A stretch of DNA of 64,000 bases from Hofstenia miamia (lineage: Eukaryota; Xenacoelomorpha; Acoela). Position numbers and translations under genes: made by a program. The stretch covers positions 1,967,958-2,031,957 of the forward strand of contig SCFE01000029.1 of NCBI GenBank assembly GCA_004352715.1, in the 5' to 3' direction. Below the pieces are notes generated by a model. That model did no database searches, was not told where the DNA came from, and saw only the letters and a program-made list of their open reading frames with translations. How positions within the stretch are numbered: position 1 is the first letter of the stretch; each line of letters opens with the position of its first letter. Positions 1 to 11,835 of this stretch are shown here, in pieces.

Positions 1-2
1 GC

Positions 3-953
3 GAAAGAACCACAGCATACCACCTGCAGGCAAACTGTGTGATGGAGAGACTAAATAGAACCCTGATAAAACTAATAAGAGTAACCACAACAAGGATTGG
101 TGGAAATAAATGGAGAGAGGTGATCGAAATGATAGAATATTTTTATAACACGTCGGTACACTCAACAACAGGAGTCACCCCATTCAAGGCAATGTTCGGT
201 TGAGAGGCAGCAACACCACTATCAATGCAATATACCAACTACAGCAAAACGCTAAACAATGAATATGTAAATCAATTACGCAAACAGATTTCAGCAATTC
301 ACGAAACAATATGCCACAACATGAAGAAATCGGCAGTAAGGCAACAGCGAAACTACAATAAAAAAATCTACGGGCACGTGCACAAAGTAGGCGACAAAGT
401 CTACGCATTTGCACCGATGAAACTAACAGACACGAATCAGGTTCATAAACTAAAAACAGTTTGGTCTGGACCACATACGATAACGCAAGAATTGCTGAAC
501 AATGAGTATATGCTAGATAACGGTAGACTATTGCACTTCTAAAATTTGAAAAGAGCAATGGTAGATGTCGAGGAAATGAAGATAGACGAAAACGCTGAAT
601 TTAAACTAAGCTGAATAAACAGCAAAGAGGTCATGTATGATATGTATGATTTAGATAGCCTGCCAGAGGAGGAATTCGAGGAAGAATTCACAGCGGACAT
701 TGGAAACGAACAATTGGAAAGGAGAGTGCAACCCCAGAGGGCTGCAAGAAATAAAACTATATATAACCCTGAAATATGGGATATAGATATATTAACTGCA
801 TTTAGGAAATTAGAGAGGGATGCATCAGCCACTCAGGAAGTGAGTGAAGCTGAATCAACCAATCGAGGGAATCCCGACCACAAACACAAGGAGGCGAGTG
901 TGCAGAAGTTCTCAAACCAGATGTTGATTCAAGGGCAGAAGGGACGAGAATGA
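3..953 (+). pseudogene. Ty3-like LTR retrotransposon pol, 3' end (integrase C-terminal half and tail)
   Basis: The window opens inside an integrase in frame 3. The end of the catalytic core is visible, with VMERLNRTL holding the expected catalytic Glu and NTSVHSTTGVTPF just after it. Then comes a basic linker and a GPY/F-type C-terminal module around WSGPHTI. After this an acidic tail (LPEEEFEEEF) runs to a stop at 951-953. The frame is interrupted by three in-frame stops, TGA at 201-203, TAA at 540-542 and TGA at 612-614, but has no frameshift, so the copy is dead yet fairly young. Integrase joins the cDNA to host DNA in this family. The gene is cut by the left edge of the window. It is followed by a repeat block and the unknown third ORF of the same element. 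Confidence 0.85.
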
Positions 954-981
954 CGAGATGGTCAATAGACGATGTAGAGTC

Positions 982-1199
982 AAGAGGCGTCCTAGTAGTA
1001 CTCAAGGCCGATTCAAGGGCAGAGATACAAACGGACAATTGGCCTCTTCACAGCTTAACTTTCCTTCCAGGGGATCACTTTGCTGATTCGAGGGCAGTGA
1101 AACAACCGGAGTTCCAGGGGAAGGTGTGAGTGGTGGAAGAACGGTGGAGATCCAGAAGTGATTCAAGGCTGAAGGTATCTCCACTGGAACCACGGCTGG
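982..1199 (+). repeat. 218-bp direct repeat, left copy, ending at the assembly gap
   Basis: This segment matches 1543-1760 base for base apart from two substitutions I can see (T/C near 1042 and C/T near 1193). It stops exactly where the N run begins. The right copy starts exactly where the N run ends. This is either a tandem duplication that broke assembly or an artefact in which both gap flanks carry the same sequence. Confidence 0.9.
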
Positions 1200-1542
1200 N
1201 NNNNNNNNNNNNNNNNNNNNNNNNNNNNNNNNNNNNNNNNNNNNNNNNNNNNNNNNNNNNNNNNNNNNNNNNNNNNNNNNNNNNNNNNNNNNNNNNNNNN
1301 NNNNNNNNNNNNNNNNNNNNNNNNNNNNNNNNNNNNNNNNNNNNNNNNNNNNNNNNNNNNNNNNNNNNNNNNNNNNNNNNNNNNNNNNNNNNNNNNNNNN
1401 NNNNNNNNNNNNNNNNNNNNNNNNNNNNNNNNNNNNNNNNNNNNNNNNNNNNNNNNNNNNNNNNNNNNNNNNNNNNNNNNNNNNNNNNNNNNNNNNNNNN
1501 NNNNNNNNNNNNNNNNNNNNNNNNNNNNNNNNNNNNNNNNNN
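1200..1542. other. Assembly gap (N run)
   Basis: There are 343 N bases. Any open reading frame drawn through it is meaningless. Confidence 1.
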
Positions 1543-1760
1543 AAGAGGCGTCCTAGTAGTACTCAAGGCCGATTCAAGGGCAGAGATACAAACGGACAAT
1601 CGGCCTCTTCACAGCTTAACTTTCCTTCCAGGGGATCACTTTGCTGATTCGAGGGCAGTGAAACAACCGGAGTTCCAGGGGAAGGTGTGAGTGGTGGAAG
1701 AACGGTGGAGATCCAGAAGTGATTCAAGGCTGAAGGTATCTCCACTGGAACCATGGCTGG
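1543..1760 (+). repeat. 218-bp direct repeat, right copy
   Basis: This is the partner of 982-1199, beginning at the first base after the gap. The offset between the copies is 561 bp as assembled. It contains three of the 75-bp motif units. Confidence 0.9.
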
Positions 1761-1836
1761 TCAAGTATCGCGGGTTGTAACTGATAGCTGATTCAAGGGC
1801 AACTCAGTTGACACCAGCGGCACAAGCTCACAACCT

Positions 1837-4800
1837 ATGGAATGTGAGCCGAGCACCAGCAGATTGCCTTTACAGATGAGGCAAATAGAGATCTCCTTGG
1901 AGACAACATCGGAGCGTACAATAAGATCTAAAGAGCGTGAGAAGAGAATGTCCAAAATTGATGGGGAAACGTTGCACCCCTATTTTATGGCAACCACGAA
2001 AATGCGGCACAATGCCTTCGAAAAAATATCTCCAGAAACAAAAACATTGATAAGAAACACTGCTAAGATGGAAGGGAGCAATCTGCCGATCCTATTAGAT
2101 GCGGACAACCGGCCCAAAGTGAATGTACTAATAAGCTATCCACAAGAGTTAAACGAAACAATCGACAGGCCATACATGAGAAGCACGATCCACATGACAT
2201 TCAATGAGGATTTCACATTGGAAACGGCGCAAGCACTTATGGCATATAAGGAACAAATAGCAAAAATCCCGGAGATAAATATAGATGAAGAAAATCTAAC
2301 AGTTATACACGTCCTAAGGGAAAACGAATATACCAAACATCTACAGAAACAAATAGATCAAACATTACGGATGGCGAGAGTACAAAAAATAAGGATAGTC
2401 GTCATAGCAATTAAAGAAAATCTAGAAGAATTAGAGAGATTCTTAAAGGACATGGTGTTTCGAAAGGACATGGTATTAAGAGCGGAAAATTTCTTCCCAT
2501 GGGAAAAGAAAGAATTTACGATCTCCGAGATAATTCGTTTTGACTTACAGATCGATTATTGGGCGCAGATATACGGAATAATGATAGATCAGAGTATAGC
2601 AATAGACCTCTTCCAACAAACAAAAACAGCGGAAATGTTACAACTAAACGAAGGATTGGAAAAAGCCATGACATTATTCATTAAATGCAGCATGACACAA
2701 CGCCAGGAGCACTTAGAAGAAATTCAAAAAGTCTGGGCGAACATGAAATTGCAAAAGAAAACAGATGAATCATGGCCCGAAATAAAAATAGAGGCACCAG
2801 CATGGAAATATCACAAAACTGTGGAAATGGTATTAGCAGAGATCAATAGAGCATACGAATTAAATACAAAGAAAGACTTCCGCAAATTGATATTGGAGGA
2901 GAAGAACGTGCCGGAGATTAGATATAGAACGTCCGCATGGTTGCTAGCGATATGGCTCACAGAGGAAAAGGACCTCAGGCTACCCGTAACAAGAAATCAA
3001 AGGGTGAAACTTACGAAAGCAAAAAAGTTCGAAATTGCGTTATCACCAATGAATACACAAACAAAAAATTGGATACTGAAAGGCCATGTTGAAAAGACTG
3101 AATCGCCCAACAAAAACGAGAAACCAATGCAGACGATAGAAAAATTAATAAGTAGGCTGATAACAAAACATCACCCAATGGGAAGAATGTCAATAGTGGA
3201 GCTGGCCAACATAACAGGAATATGCCTGAGTGAAATACAAATATTTGAAGAGCTGATGCGAAAATACATGTGGGGTGCAACCTCAGAAACATGATTAAAA
3301 CAACTCCCGAACCAACAATGGATAACCACAAGGAAGATAATTAAACGAAAATTAGCTGATACATACAACAAGTGATAAATGAAAACATGAAACGGTATGT
3401 CAGAGATAGCCCAAGATGCACTTTCACAAAAATAATTAGAAGGGCCGAGATGCTAAAGAAAGGTGGGATAAAGACACCAGTAGAGATATGTGAAATGGTG
3501 ACGAAATCACAGCAAGAAATCATCAAAGAAGAACAACTTCTAACCTCATCACAACTAATACTATCCCCACAAACACAAACAGTGATTGACCGAATAAACA
3601 TTGAAAAGTGGGGAGACACGAGCCAAGATAGTACGATAGAGTGGATTGACACAGATGACAAACGGTTCCTGGTAGAAATAAAAGTTACGAAGGAAAGAAA
3701 AGAGATAACAGAAAGAAACTATCAGAGGATAAGAGAACAACAAATGGTCGCAACAATGAAGTTAATGTTTACAGAAGCATTCAACCCCACAGAGTTAAAG
3801 GAACTATTGAAACCTTTTAACCAAATTGCACTTGATGTTGAATGCATCAAATTGAAAATTGATATACAGGAACATATATGGATAAAGCTAAGCAAACGGG
3901 GACTGACACAATCATTTTGGGAGGCAATCCCAGAAGCAAAGATGAACTACCCAACCACCATTGGTTTAGCAATGGCATCTAATACAACGGGCACTTATGA
4001 TGAAATTGAAAGATTAGTCAATACAAAGATCTTATTGTGTACACCGCCAAAGACAATAGCAATACCCATGGTACTGCCAAGATGGAGACTCCCGAAAGAG
4101 GTCCGTCCAGCAAAAACATTCTTGCATGAATCATATGTAAATTCTCGGAGCAAAGCCATGGAAATGATACAATGCGAGGACTATAAGAAGACCAAAAAGA
4201 TATTACTAGATAATTACAACAAGGAACGCATCTACATCGAAGGAAACATTACCCCAGATCAACTATACACAGAAGGGGAAGCGATACATATCCAACTCCA
4301 AGAACTGAGGAGAGAGATAGAACAACAACAACCGCGAGCAGTCATCCTATTCTCAGGAGTTAATGACATAGTATGGACCGATTTGTGGGAGAAAAATTAT
4401 TGTTACTACGATGTAACGAAACGTGTAGAGATCATGACGATGATGCGAATTGGGAAAAACGATCCTGGCGACATATCGGAACAGGAAGTAATAGAGAATA
4501 TTAGTTTCTTCTACAAGGATGTGGCAAACATGCGCAGCCTACGGAAGGTGTTTTCATTCTTCTACCCAAACACGCAGATGAGAGCCGATCTAGCTCACAC
4601 TTGCAAAGCAGATGCTCAAATGACGCTCTTAATAGTGCTAAAAGGCATCAGCCTATACAAGAAATATTTTGGAATTTTCTCACAGAAAATGAATGAGCTG
4701 TGACAACTAACACCCATAGCAGAAAATATTAGAGAGACTCGGTTCTTGAAATACGCAAACACCGTTACAACTGAACCTGAAGCAGTACTCAAAATGTCAA

Positions 4801-4889
4801 AACAAGCGGAATATGCAATGATAACATGGGATGAATCTGAGGTGGAGTCACTTATAAGAAGAGCGGACACTCTCGTGCATGGGGAGTGA
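1837..4889 (+). pseudogene. Third ORF of the Ty3-like element, unknown protein of about 1000 codons (copy 1)
   Basis: The frame opens after a TGA at 1789-1791, has its first ATG at 1837, and runs to TGA at 4887-4889, 34 bp before the LTR. It lies where an env gene would lie in an errantivirus-like element. I see no signal peptide, membrane anchor, cleavage site or Cys-rich ectodomain. The product is hydrophilic and rich in Lys, Glu, Ile and Met, and looks alpha-helical. It is broken at 3292-3294 (TGA where copy 2 has an Arg codon), in the short stretch up to 3372, and at 4701-4703 (TGA where copy 3 has Cys). Segments shared with copies 2 and 3 include LFSGVNDIVWTD, FFYKDVAN and MRKYMWGATSET (copy 2 KKYMWGATSET). 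I recognise no domain. Its conservation between diverged copies suggests it was once under selection. Confidence 0.7.
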
Positions 4890-4923
4890 CCAGTGCTGTC
4901 CCTAACACAAGCTGAGGAGGGCT
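4889..4923 (+). promoter_or_regulatory. Polypurine tract upstream of LTR1
   Basis: GCTGAGGAGGGCT lies directly before the TGTAGCATCATCC start of the LTR. Copy 2 has the cleaner version GCTGAGGGGGGCA at 8285-8297. This is the expected plus-strand primer site. Confidence 0.7.
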
Positions 4924-6081
4924 TGTAGCATCATCCAAAGCAACCAAGCTGCAAACAAGGAATAACGTCAAATGATTTAGAATAATTAAAATTAATTGTA
5001 AAATTTAGTTAATTATTTTAGTTACTTTGTACAATGCAACCAAGCCATAATATTGTTCAAATTAAGAAAAACTTGTTAGCTGATCAAGTAACATTTGACA
5101 AATTATATTGAGCGAAATTACGCTTACGAAGGAACAGCCATATTGGCAGACGAATCATTTAAAATTTAAAATCAGCAGGTACTTTTGGAAAATTTTTATA
5201 AATAGCTTTGAACTAAACAGAAATTTGATGAGCAATAAATTCTTCGGAGTTTATTTTATTTTCATTCTTCTATTATCTGGTTTGATTATTTAATAAGATG
5301 TGCAGCTAGGCAAGTTGTGTCGAGTAGTGGCTGGATTCCATCACGGGATCGATTCGAAGGGTCCTTGTGCCAGTCACGAAACCGCACTTATGTTATGGTT
5401 AGGAGTTTTTCGATTCTTGCCTAGTCTGACTATCGATTCATACATGTATAAAATAATCAATGCTTAAAACGACTGGATAGTCGACACTTAGGGATATATA
5501 TATATTCTTAATAGTAGGAGACTCGACTATAATTGACCTGATAAATGACCTTACATGTAGTCTTATTAAATGTAAGTATAGGAAACTGCAATATTATTAT
5601 TTACATTATTAAGCCGATAGTTTTACGGTAATGGCTATTTTAATATTACATAAATGCAGTTAGTGTCAATGCCCGGTTGCTTTATGAAATCAAAACAACA
5701 AACACTTTACAAAATTGAGTTTAAGTCAGTTACAACTTGACTTGAGTGCATGCACTGAGTTAAGGTAAGGTACACATAATTAATCCCAGTTGAGCTGAGA
5801 TGGTGCCATGGATTCAATCATCATTCATGAAGGAGAGGAACTGTCTTGTGGAGATCGGCGTCGGGCAGTAGCCCAATGGAAGAACTGAAGAGGAAACGTG
5901 ATATGGCTCCATCACCTAAACAGTGATAGTCAATATTCAATTATTTAATTAACATAGCTAGTTAGTTAGAAAGGAAAGGTCTGACGGTTCAATAACTTTG
6001 TAACCCCTCACCTGCAATCTACCGAGTGATAATTATCAGTAATCATACACGGCATGAATAGGCCTGGTGGAGGATGTTACA
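4924..6081 (+). repeat. LTR1, full-length LTR of about 1.16 kb
   Basis: It starts TGTAGCATCATCC and ends GGATGTTACA, the TG..CA ends typical of LTRs. The TATA box TATAAATAG is at 5197-5205. A GCCATATTGGC motif about 50 bp upstream (5137-5147) corresponds to GCCATCTTGGC in the sister LTRs. A conserved block AGTAGTGGCTGG lies near 5323 and a conserved block around TACACATAA near 5770. No gene lies inside it; short frames such as 5108-5293 are chance. The third ORF of copy 2 begins at its last bases. Confidence 0.85.
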
Positions 6082-8263
6082 AAATGATCTGGAAAAATTT
6101 GAAATTACAAAAGAAGGTAGAGTAAGGTTGGCCAGAAATAAAGATCAATACACCATCACAGAAATTTCATAAGTTGATAGAAATGGAATTGACAAGGTAA
6201 ACAGAGCCTACAAACTGAATACGAAAAAAGACTTCAAACAGTTACTATTCAAAGAAAAGAACGCACCTGAGATACATTATAGAACAATGGCGTGGATACT
6301 AGCAATATTCACAACAGAAGACGTAGAAATAAAACTCCTGATCTTGCGACACACCCGCCACAAATTAGTGAAAGCAAAGAAGTATGAAATAGCGATAGCT
6401 CCAATAAATATGCAAACAAAGAACTGGCTACTAAAAGGTCACACTGGGAAACTGGAGTCACCAAATAGACAAGAGAAGCCAGTGCAGACAATGCAAAAGA
6501 TATTGAGCCAAACAATAATGAGCGAAAATCTGATGGGAAAAATATCAGTCATAAGCATTGCAAATAAGACGGGGATATGTCCCAATGAAATCACGATATT
6601 CAATGAGCCCATGAAAAAGTACATGTGGGGAGCAACATCTGAAACACGGATAAAGCAACTCCAAAACCAACCATGGCTAACAACAAGGGAAACTATTAAA
6701 TGGAAGCTAGCAAGCATAGCCGAAATTAGGAAAATGTTAATACAGAAAAACGTGCAGAAAATCCTCAATCACGAAATGGGATGCTATGAATGAGATAGTC
6801 CACGGTGCACATTTACAAAGTGCAGAAATGATGAAATGAGGAGGAATAACAGAACCAGTAGAAGTGTGTGAAATGGTTACAAAATCCCAAGCAGAAATGA
6901 TAGAAGTGGAACAATTACTCACATCATCCAGATTACTACTAGCCCCAAAACACAACAAACAATCAACAGGATAAATATCGAGAAATGGGGAGAGATCAGC
7001 CCAGCTAAAACAATAGAATGGATAGACACTGATGATGAGCGGTTCCTGGTGGAAATCAAATTTACAAGAGAGGCCAAAGATATCAAGGAAAGGAATTTCC
7101 AGAACATCAGAGAACAACAGACAGTGGCGAGGATGAAACTTATGTTTACTGAAGTGATTACACAAAAAGAATTGGAGGAGCTACTAAAACCATATAATCA
7201 ATTGGCTGTAGATGTTGAATGTATTACATCAAGAATAGACATCAAAGAAGAAATATGATTAAAATTAAGCTGGAGGGGATTAACACAAGCATTCTGGGAT
7301 ACAATTTTGGAAGCTAAGATGAATTACCACGCCACAATAGGCCTAGCTATAGCATCAACTACGGAAGGCTTGTATCCTCACATAGAAAGACAAATAGAGA
7401 CAAAAATCCTAATATGCACACTGCTGGAAACTGTTGAGATACCAAAGGTCCTCCCATGATGGAGACTACCAAAAGAGGTCAAGGTGGCAAAGACATTCCT
7501 TCACAAGTATAAGTCATATGTGAACACAAAAAGAAAAGCAAAAACCATGATAGAGCAAGATGACTGTAAAAAGTTGAAAGAGCTAATGCTAAGAAATGAC
7601 AATAGAGAAAGGGTCTATATCAAAGGCATGATAACGCCTGACCAGCTCTACACACCAATAAATGTACAACTGCAAGATCTCAGAAAGAAGATAGAGGAAC
7701 AGAACCTGAGAGCCATAATGTTATTCTCCAGAGTAAATGACATAGTGTGGACAGACATCTGGGAAAGGAAATACCCTTACTACAATGTCACGAAGAGGGT
7801 AGAAATTGTCACAATGATGTGAATCAATAAGAACGATCAAAATATCATAACAGAAAAAGAAGTAAGGGACAACATCAATTTCTTTTACAAAGACGTGGCA
7901 AATACTCGGAGTTTACAGAAAGTCTTCATGCTTTTCTACCCCAACAACTAAATCAGAAAAGATCTAGCACATACGAGCAGAGCCAATGCACAAATGACAT
8001 TCATGATTGGAATCAAATGAATACAACTATATCACAAATATTATGACATCTTTTCACAGAAAATCAAAGAATTAAGAGAAATTACGTTGATAGCAGAAGA
8101 CATCTGAGAAGCACAATTCCTAAAATACGCCAACACAGTAACAACTTAAAGAGAGGCGGTCCTTAAGATGACCAAACAAACCGAATTTGAGAAAACCTCA
8201 TGGGCTGATCAATAGGCAGAATCAATAATTCGGAAGGCGGATACCTTGGTGCATGGAGAGTGA
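6079..8263 (+). pseudogene. Third ORF of the Ty3-like element, 5'-truncated (copy 2)
   Basis: This aligns with the part of copy 1 from about 2718 to its end at 4889. Homology begins exactly at the end of LTR1, so the first roughly 290 codons are gone. Open segments are 6287-6793, 7049-7258 and 7484-7822, separated by stops and indels. The C-terminal blocks LFSRVNDIVWTD and FFYKDVAN are still readable. It ends TGA at 8261-8263, followed by a polypurine tract and LTR2, the same order as in copy 1. Function is unknown. It gives the reading at sites where copy 1 carries nonsense codons. Confidence 0.75.
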
Positions 8264-8297
8264 GCTGTGCTGAAAATAACACAAGCTGAGGGGGGCA

Positions 8298-9351
8298 TGT
8301 AGCATCATCTAAATGAAATCTTAAATAAGCTGCAAATGTTGGTAAAAGAGATTAAGATCAAAGAATAGTTGATTAAAAATATTGTAATTAAATCAATTAG
8401 TGTTATTTCAGATTTATTTGTAATATGCAACTAAGAAACAACATGTGTCAGAAAAGAGATATTTGTGTCTGTCAATAAAAATACTTTTTGACTAAAGGAT
8501 GCTAAAACATTATTTTCAGCCGCCATCTTGGCAGAAAGTTTAAATTTGAATTGATAGGTACTTCTTTTGGAAATACTATAAATAGATTAAAAACCATTGT
8601 AAGAGTTTGATAAAGAATTTTATTAGGAATTCTTATTTTGTTTCAAGTTAACGGTTTGCTTATTTAATACAATGTCGAGCTAATTGAGCGGTGTTTAGTA
8701 GTGGTCTGGATACATCACAGGGAACGATTCTAGGGTCTCTGTGCCAGACCATGAAAGTGCACATATGTTAGGTGTAGGAGTTTTCTCTCAATTAGCTGGC
8801 TAGCATATCACTTCTACATGTATTAAATAATTAATAGACAGCAAACAGTTGGATGACCAAACCTTAGGAATTATAAATATAGGTTACGAAGTTGTTCAAA
8901 CAAAGTATATTTAAATAAGCCAATATATTTCAGTAATGGCTACATGTAATATTTAACGAACAACTAGTAACAAGTCAGATTGCAGATCAATAAAACACTT
9001 TCACAAGGTAGAGTTTAAGTCAAATTGTGTCATGCCTTGAGTAAGCACTGAGCTAAAGTAGGGTACACATAAGCTGTATTGATTGAGCTGAGAAGTGGCA
9101 CTCAACCATCAGATGGAGTGGTGAAACTGGACGTGGAGATCAGCTTTGGGCAGATGCCCACCAAAAGATCATTGCAGAAATTACAACATGGCTTCGTCAC
9201 CTAAATAGTGAACAGTTAATTCTAAGTTACATAAGTTAACAGAAGAAACCAGTCAAGCAGTAATAACAAGTAAATCCTTACCTGCAATAACAGCTAAAAT
9301 TATACAGTAACAGTAGATATACAGTGATAATGCCTGGTAGAGGATATTACA
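8298..9351 (+). repeat. LTR2, full-length LTR of about 1.05 kb
   Basis: It starts TGTAGCATCATC directly after the GGGGGGCA tract and ends GGATATTACA. TATAAATAG is at 8577-8585, with GCCGCCATCTTGGC at 8519-8532. It is the 3' LTR of copy 2. Its 3' neighbour is the broken end of the opposite-strand element (9352 onward), so the two elements were joined by a later insertion or rearrangement. Confidence 0.85.
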
Positions 9352-11835
9352 AAAGTACTCTCTGTTTGCATAATGCCTAGATGGCCTTTTTCATGCACCT
9401 TTCTTATTTGATCTTGTTTGTAATATTCTGGTATTGCAATCCTGTTATTCTGTGATTCCACATATAGAAGTCCATTCTTATTTCTTTTCCATTTATACCT
9501 TTCAAAATAGCTCTCTGTTAATTTATATAATTTTAGGCTTGGTTCTTTCTTATGATCTCATTCAATTTAACATTATCTTTTTGTTTTTCTATGATCTCGT
9601 GTTCTGATATCTCTTCCTTAATCAAAATTGGCAACATTGCTTGTCCTTTCTTATTGACGTTTATTTTGGGCAGTTCTTCATACTCTGTATGAGGTAGGAA
9701 TTGAAACTGCTTTTTCTCACCTTCTTCTTTGGCAATGTCTCTTTGGTACTCCAGGAGTGCAGTCCAAAAATCTGCATTAGTATGCAATGTCTCTCTTTGG
9801 TGTTCAATAGTAAAAGTAGTGAATTCATTTAGGTACTCAATCCATCTTGATACTATCCCTGACATATCTCCCAAGAACTTATTTAGCCATGCCAGGCCAC
9901 TGTTGTCTGTGCAGACCCTATATTCTTGTCTGATTAAGAATTAACTGAATTTTTTGATGCTTTTGATCAGGGCAAGCATCTCTTGCTTTGTTGCATAGTT
10001 TTCCTCCCTTAGCTTCAGGTTACGGCTAAAAAACTGTATTGGCACCTCTTGGTTGTTCTTCATTTGTCTGAGTGTTGCTCCAATTGCTTCTTTGCCAGCA
10101 TCGCAATCCAGAATGAATTTTTCATGGTAGTAGGACGTACTTAGTGATGGTAGCTTTGCTAATTCCTCCTTTATGTTGTCTAGTTCTTCTTGCTCCTGCC
10201 AAGTCCATATAAAAGGCACTGATTTTCTCATTAGTTGTGTCATCTTGGCAGTTTTTCCGCGATGTTGGGTATGAATCTTCCATAGTAAATAAAAAATCCA
10301 ATTATCCTCTGTATGTCTTTTTTGTTATTTGGCTTCTCTATTTTCTGGATCATGTCTCTTTTGTTATCTTCCATGCATGTCTGCCACTTCTCAATCACTC
10401 ATCCTAGTAATATGGTCTTTTCTTTTAATATATTGCATTTGTTGCTGTTAATTCATAAGCCTGCTTTCTCCAGGATTGATAGTGTCCTTTACAACTTCTC
10501 TAAATGCTCCTCTATTGTGTCACTTGTTACAATGATGTCATCTATGTATGCATTCACGCATTCCTCCATTTTGTGTCTGCTGTTCTTCAATACTTTTGTT
10601 ATATATCTTTGAAAAGTTGCTGGCACATTAACCAAAATCCATCTATATCTATTTGTACAAGCAGTATGGAGTAATAAACGCCGTCTTTTAAATGTCTTCT
10701 TCTTCCATTACAAACACTGTTGGTGCCCCATATGGACTTTCACTGAGTTGGATTATTTTATTGTCAATTAGTTCATTGAGTATTCTGTTGTATTCATCCT
10801 TCATCTGCTTTGGCTTGTTCATTGTTGCAATTATCTTGTGTGTTTCACCTATTGCCTGGCCCATACTTATTTCTCTGTAATTGAATATTCATTTATGTCT
10901 CTCCAGCACCTCTCTGAGTTGTTGTAATTGCATTTCATTTAGATGTTGATATTCCTCCTCTAGCAAGTCTGGTGTTTTATATTGATCTTCACCATTTGAT
11001 TTCGTCCCTCTGCAATCAAATAGGCTATGGGGAGCACTTGCTACATTAATGGTTTTCATCCACTCACCCTCCAGTCAGCAGTGTGGAGTACCTCCTGTTT
11101 TCATTTGTAAGTCCTCAATTCCACCATACAAACTACTCTGCTCATCAATGTCTTCCATTGTTTTCCAGATGGCTTTGATGCTAGATTTAACATACTTTCC
11201 AAATATTCTCACATTGGTTTTCTTCATGTTGAAGTTGTGGTTTGTGGTGTTTAGTATTAGTATTCTTCCTTTTCCCTTTTTTATAGCGCACACACTTGAG
11301 GGCATTGAAACTCTTTTTGAATTGATTTCTTTGTTATTATAGATCATTATATCCACTGTGATTTGCTCTTCCAGTTCAAATACTATTTTGATAGCTTGCC
11401 TTCTTGTTCTTTGATTTTGATTTCTTCTTCTTTTAATTAATTGTTTTATTGGAGTAGTTTATCACACATCCATTTTTGGTTAAGAAGTCATCACCCAACA
11501 TCACCTCATATGGCAGCAAGTTGTTGTGGGTGTCTATCACTACTAGTGATTGCTTGAAGGTTGTGTTTGCTATCTTGATCTGTAATGCATTGAGCTTGCA
11601 TTTCATATCCATGTATTCTCCAGATGCATTGATTAATATTTTGTTTGATCATTATAGGTCCTCTCATTTAAATCCAAGTTTCATTGCACATTCATCTGTT
11701 ATTATCAATGTCACCACTCCTGTATTGATTGTAATGTTTGTCAGTATTCCATTTATCATTATCATTATCATATTAATATTGTTCAAGTTCGTCATAATCA
11801 TTATGGTGCTCGGTTTTTTAGAGTTGGAACTTTTG
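9352..11835 (-). pseudogene. Ty3-like pol on the minus strand: protease, RT, RNase H, start of integrase
   Basis: Read on the minus strand from 11835 down. Near 11800-11700 is a protease-like segment whose catalytic DTG has become NTG. RT follows, with an intact YIDD box near 10555-10545 (AYIDDIIV). RNase H covers about 10243-9600, with FILDCDAGKEAIGAT, FFSRNLKLREENYATKQEM and, at the end, RETLHTNADFWT. The last piece is an H2C2-type segment (RKVHEKGHLGIM) near 9420-9360. The integrase core is absent; the copy is cut at its junction with LTR2. Many stops and frameshifts split it. Pol copies the element RNA and integrates the cDNA. The YIDD box survives but the protease Asp does not. Confidence 0.85.

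Larger units (their letters stand above)
926..1800 (+). repeat. Degenerate 75-bp periodic repeat between pol and the third ORF
   Basis: The motif GATTCAAGGGCAG or a close variant recurs at 926, 1010, 1085 and 1160, and again at 1571, 1646, 1721 and 1790. Most spacings are exactly 75 bp; the others are 84 and 69. Similarity is strongest over the first 25 or so bases of each unit and fades afterwards. A 343-base gap (1200-1542) sits in the middle. The period is a multiple of three, but no frame stays open, so a protein repeat is not supported in this copy. It could be a leader or regulatory tract of the third ORF. Confidence 0.75.

Noticed and set aside
184-558. Open frame of 124 codons on the minus strand opposite the integrase
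   Set aside because: It is the shadow of the pol frame on the plus strand, whose motifs are clear.
1075-1690. Open frames on both strands through the N run
   Set aside because: They consist mainly of unknown residues; the gap makes them artificial.
3011-3331. Hydrophobic minus-strand frame within the third ORF, resembling a membrane protein
   Set aside because: It is the antisense of a Lys/Glu-rich coding region, which always looks hydrophobic. The plus-strand frame is supported by three copies.
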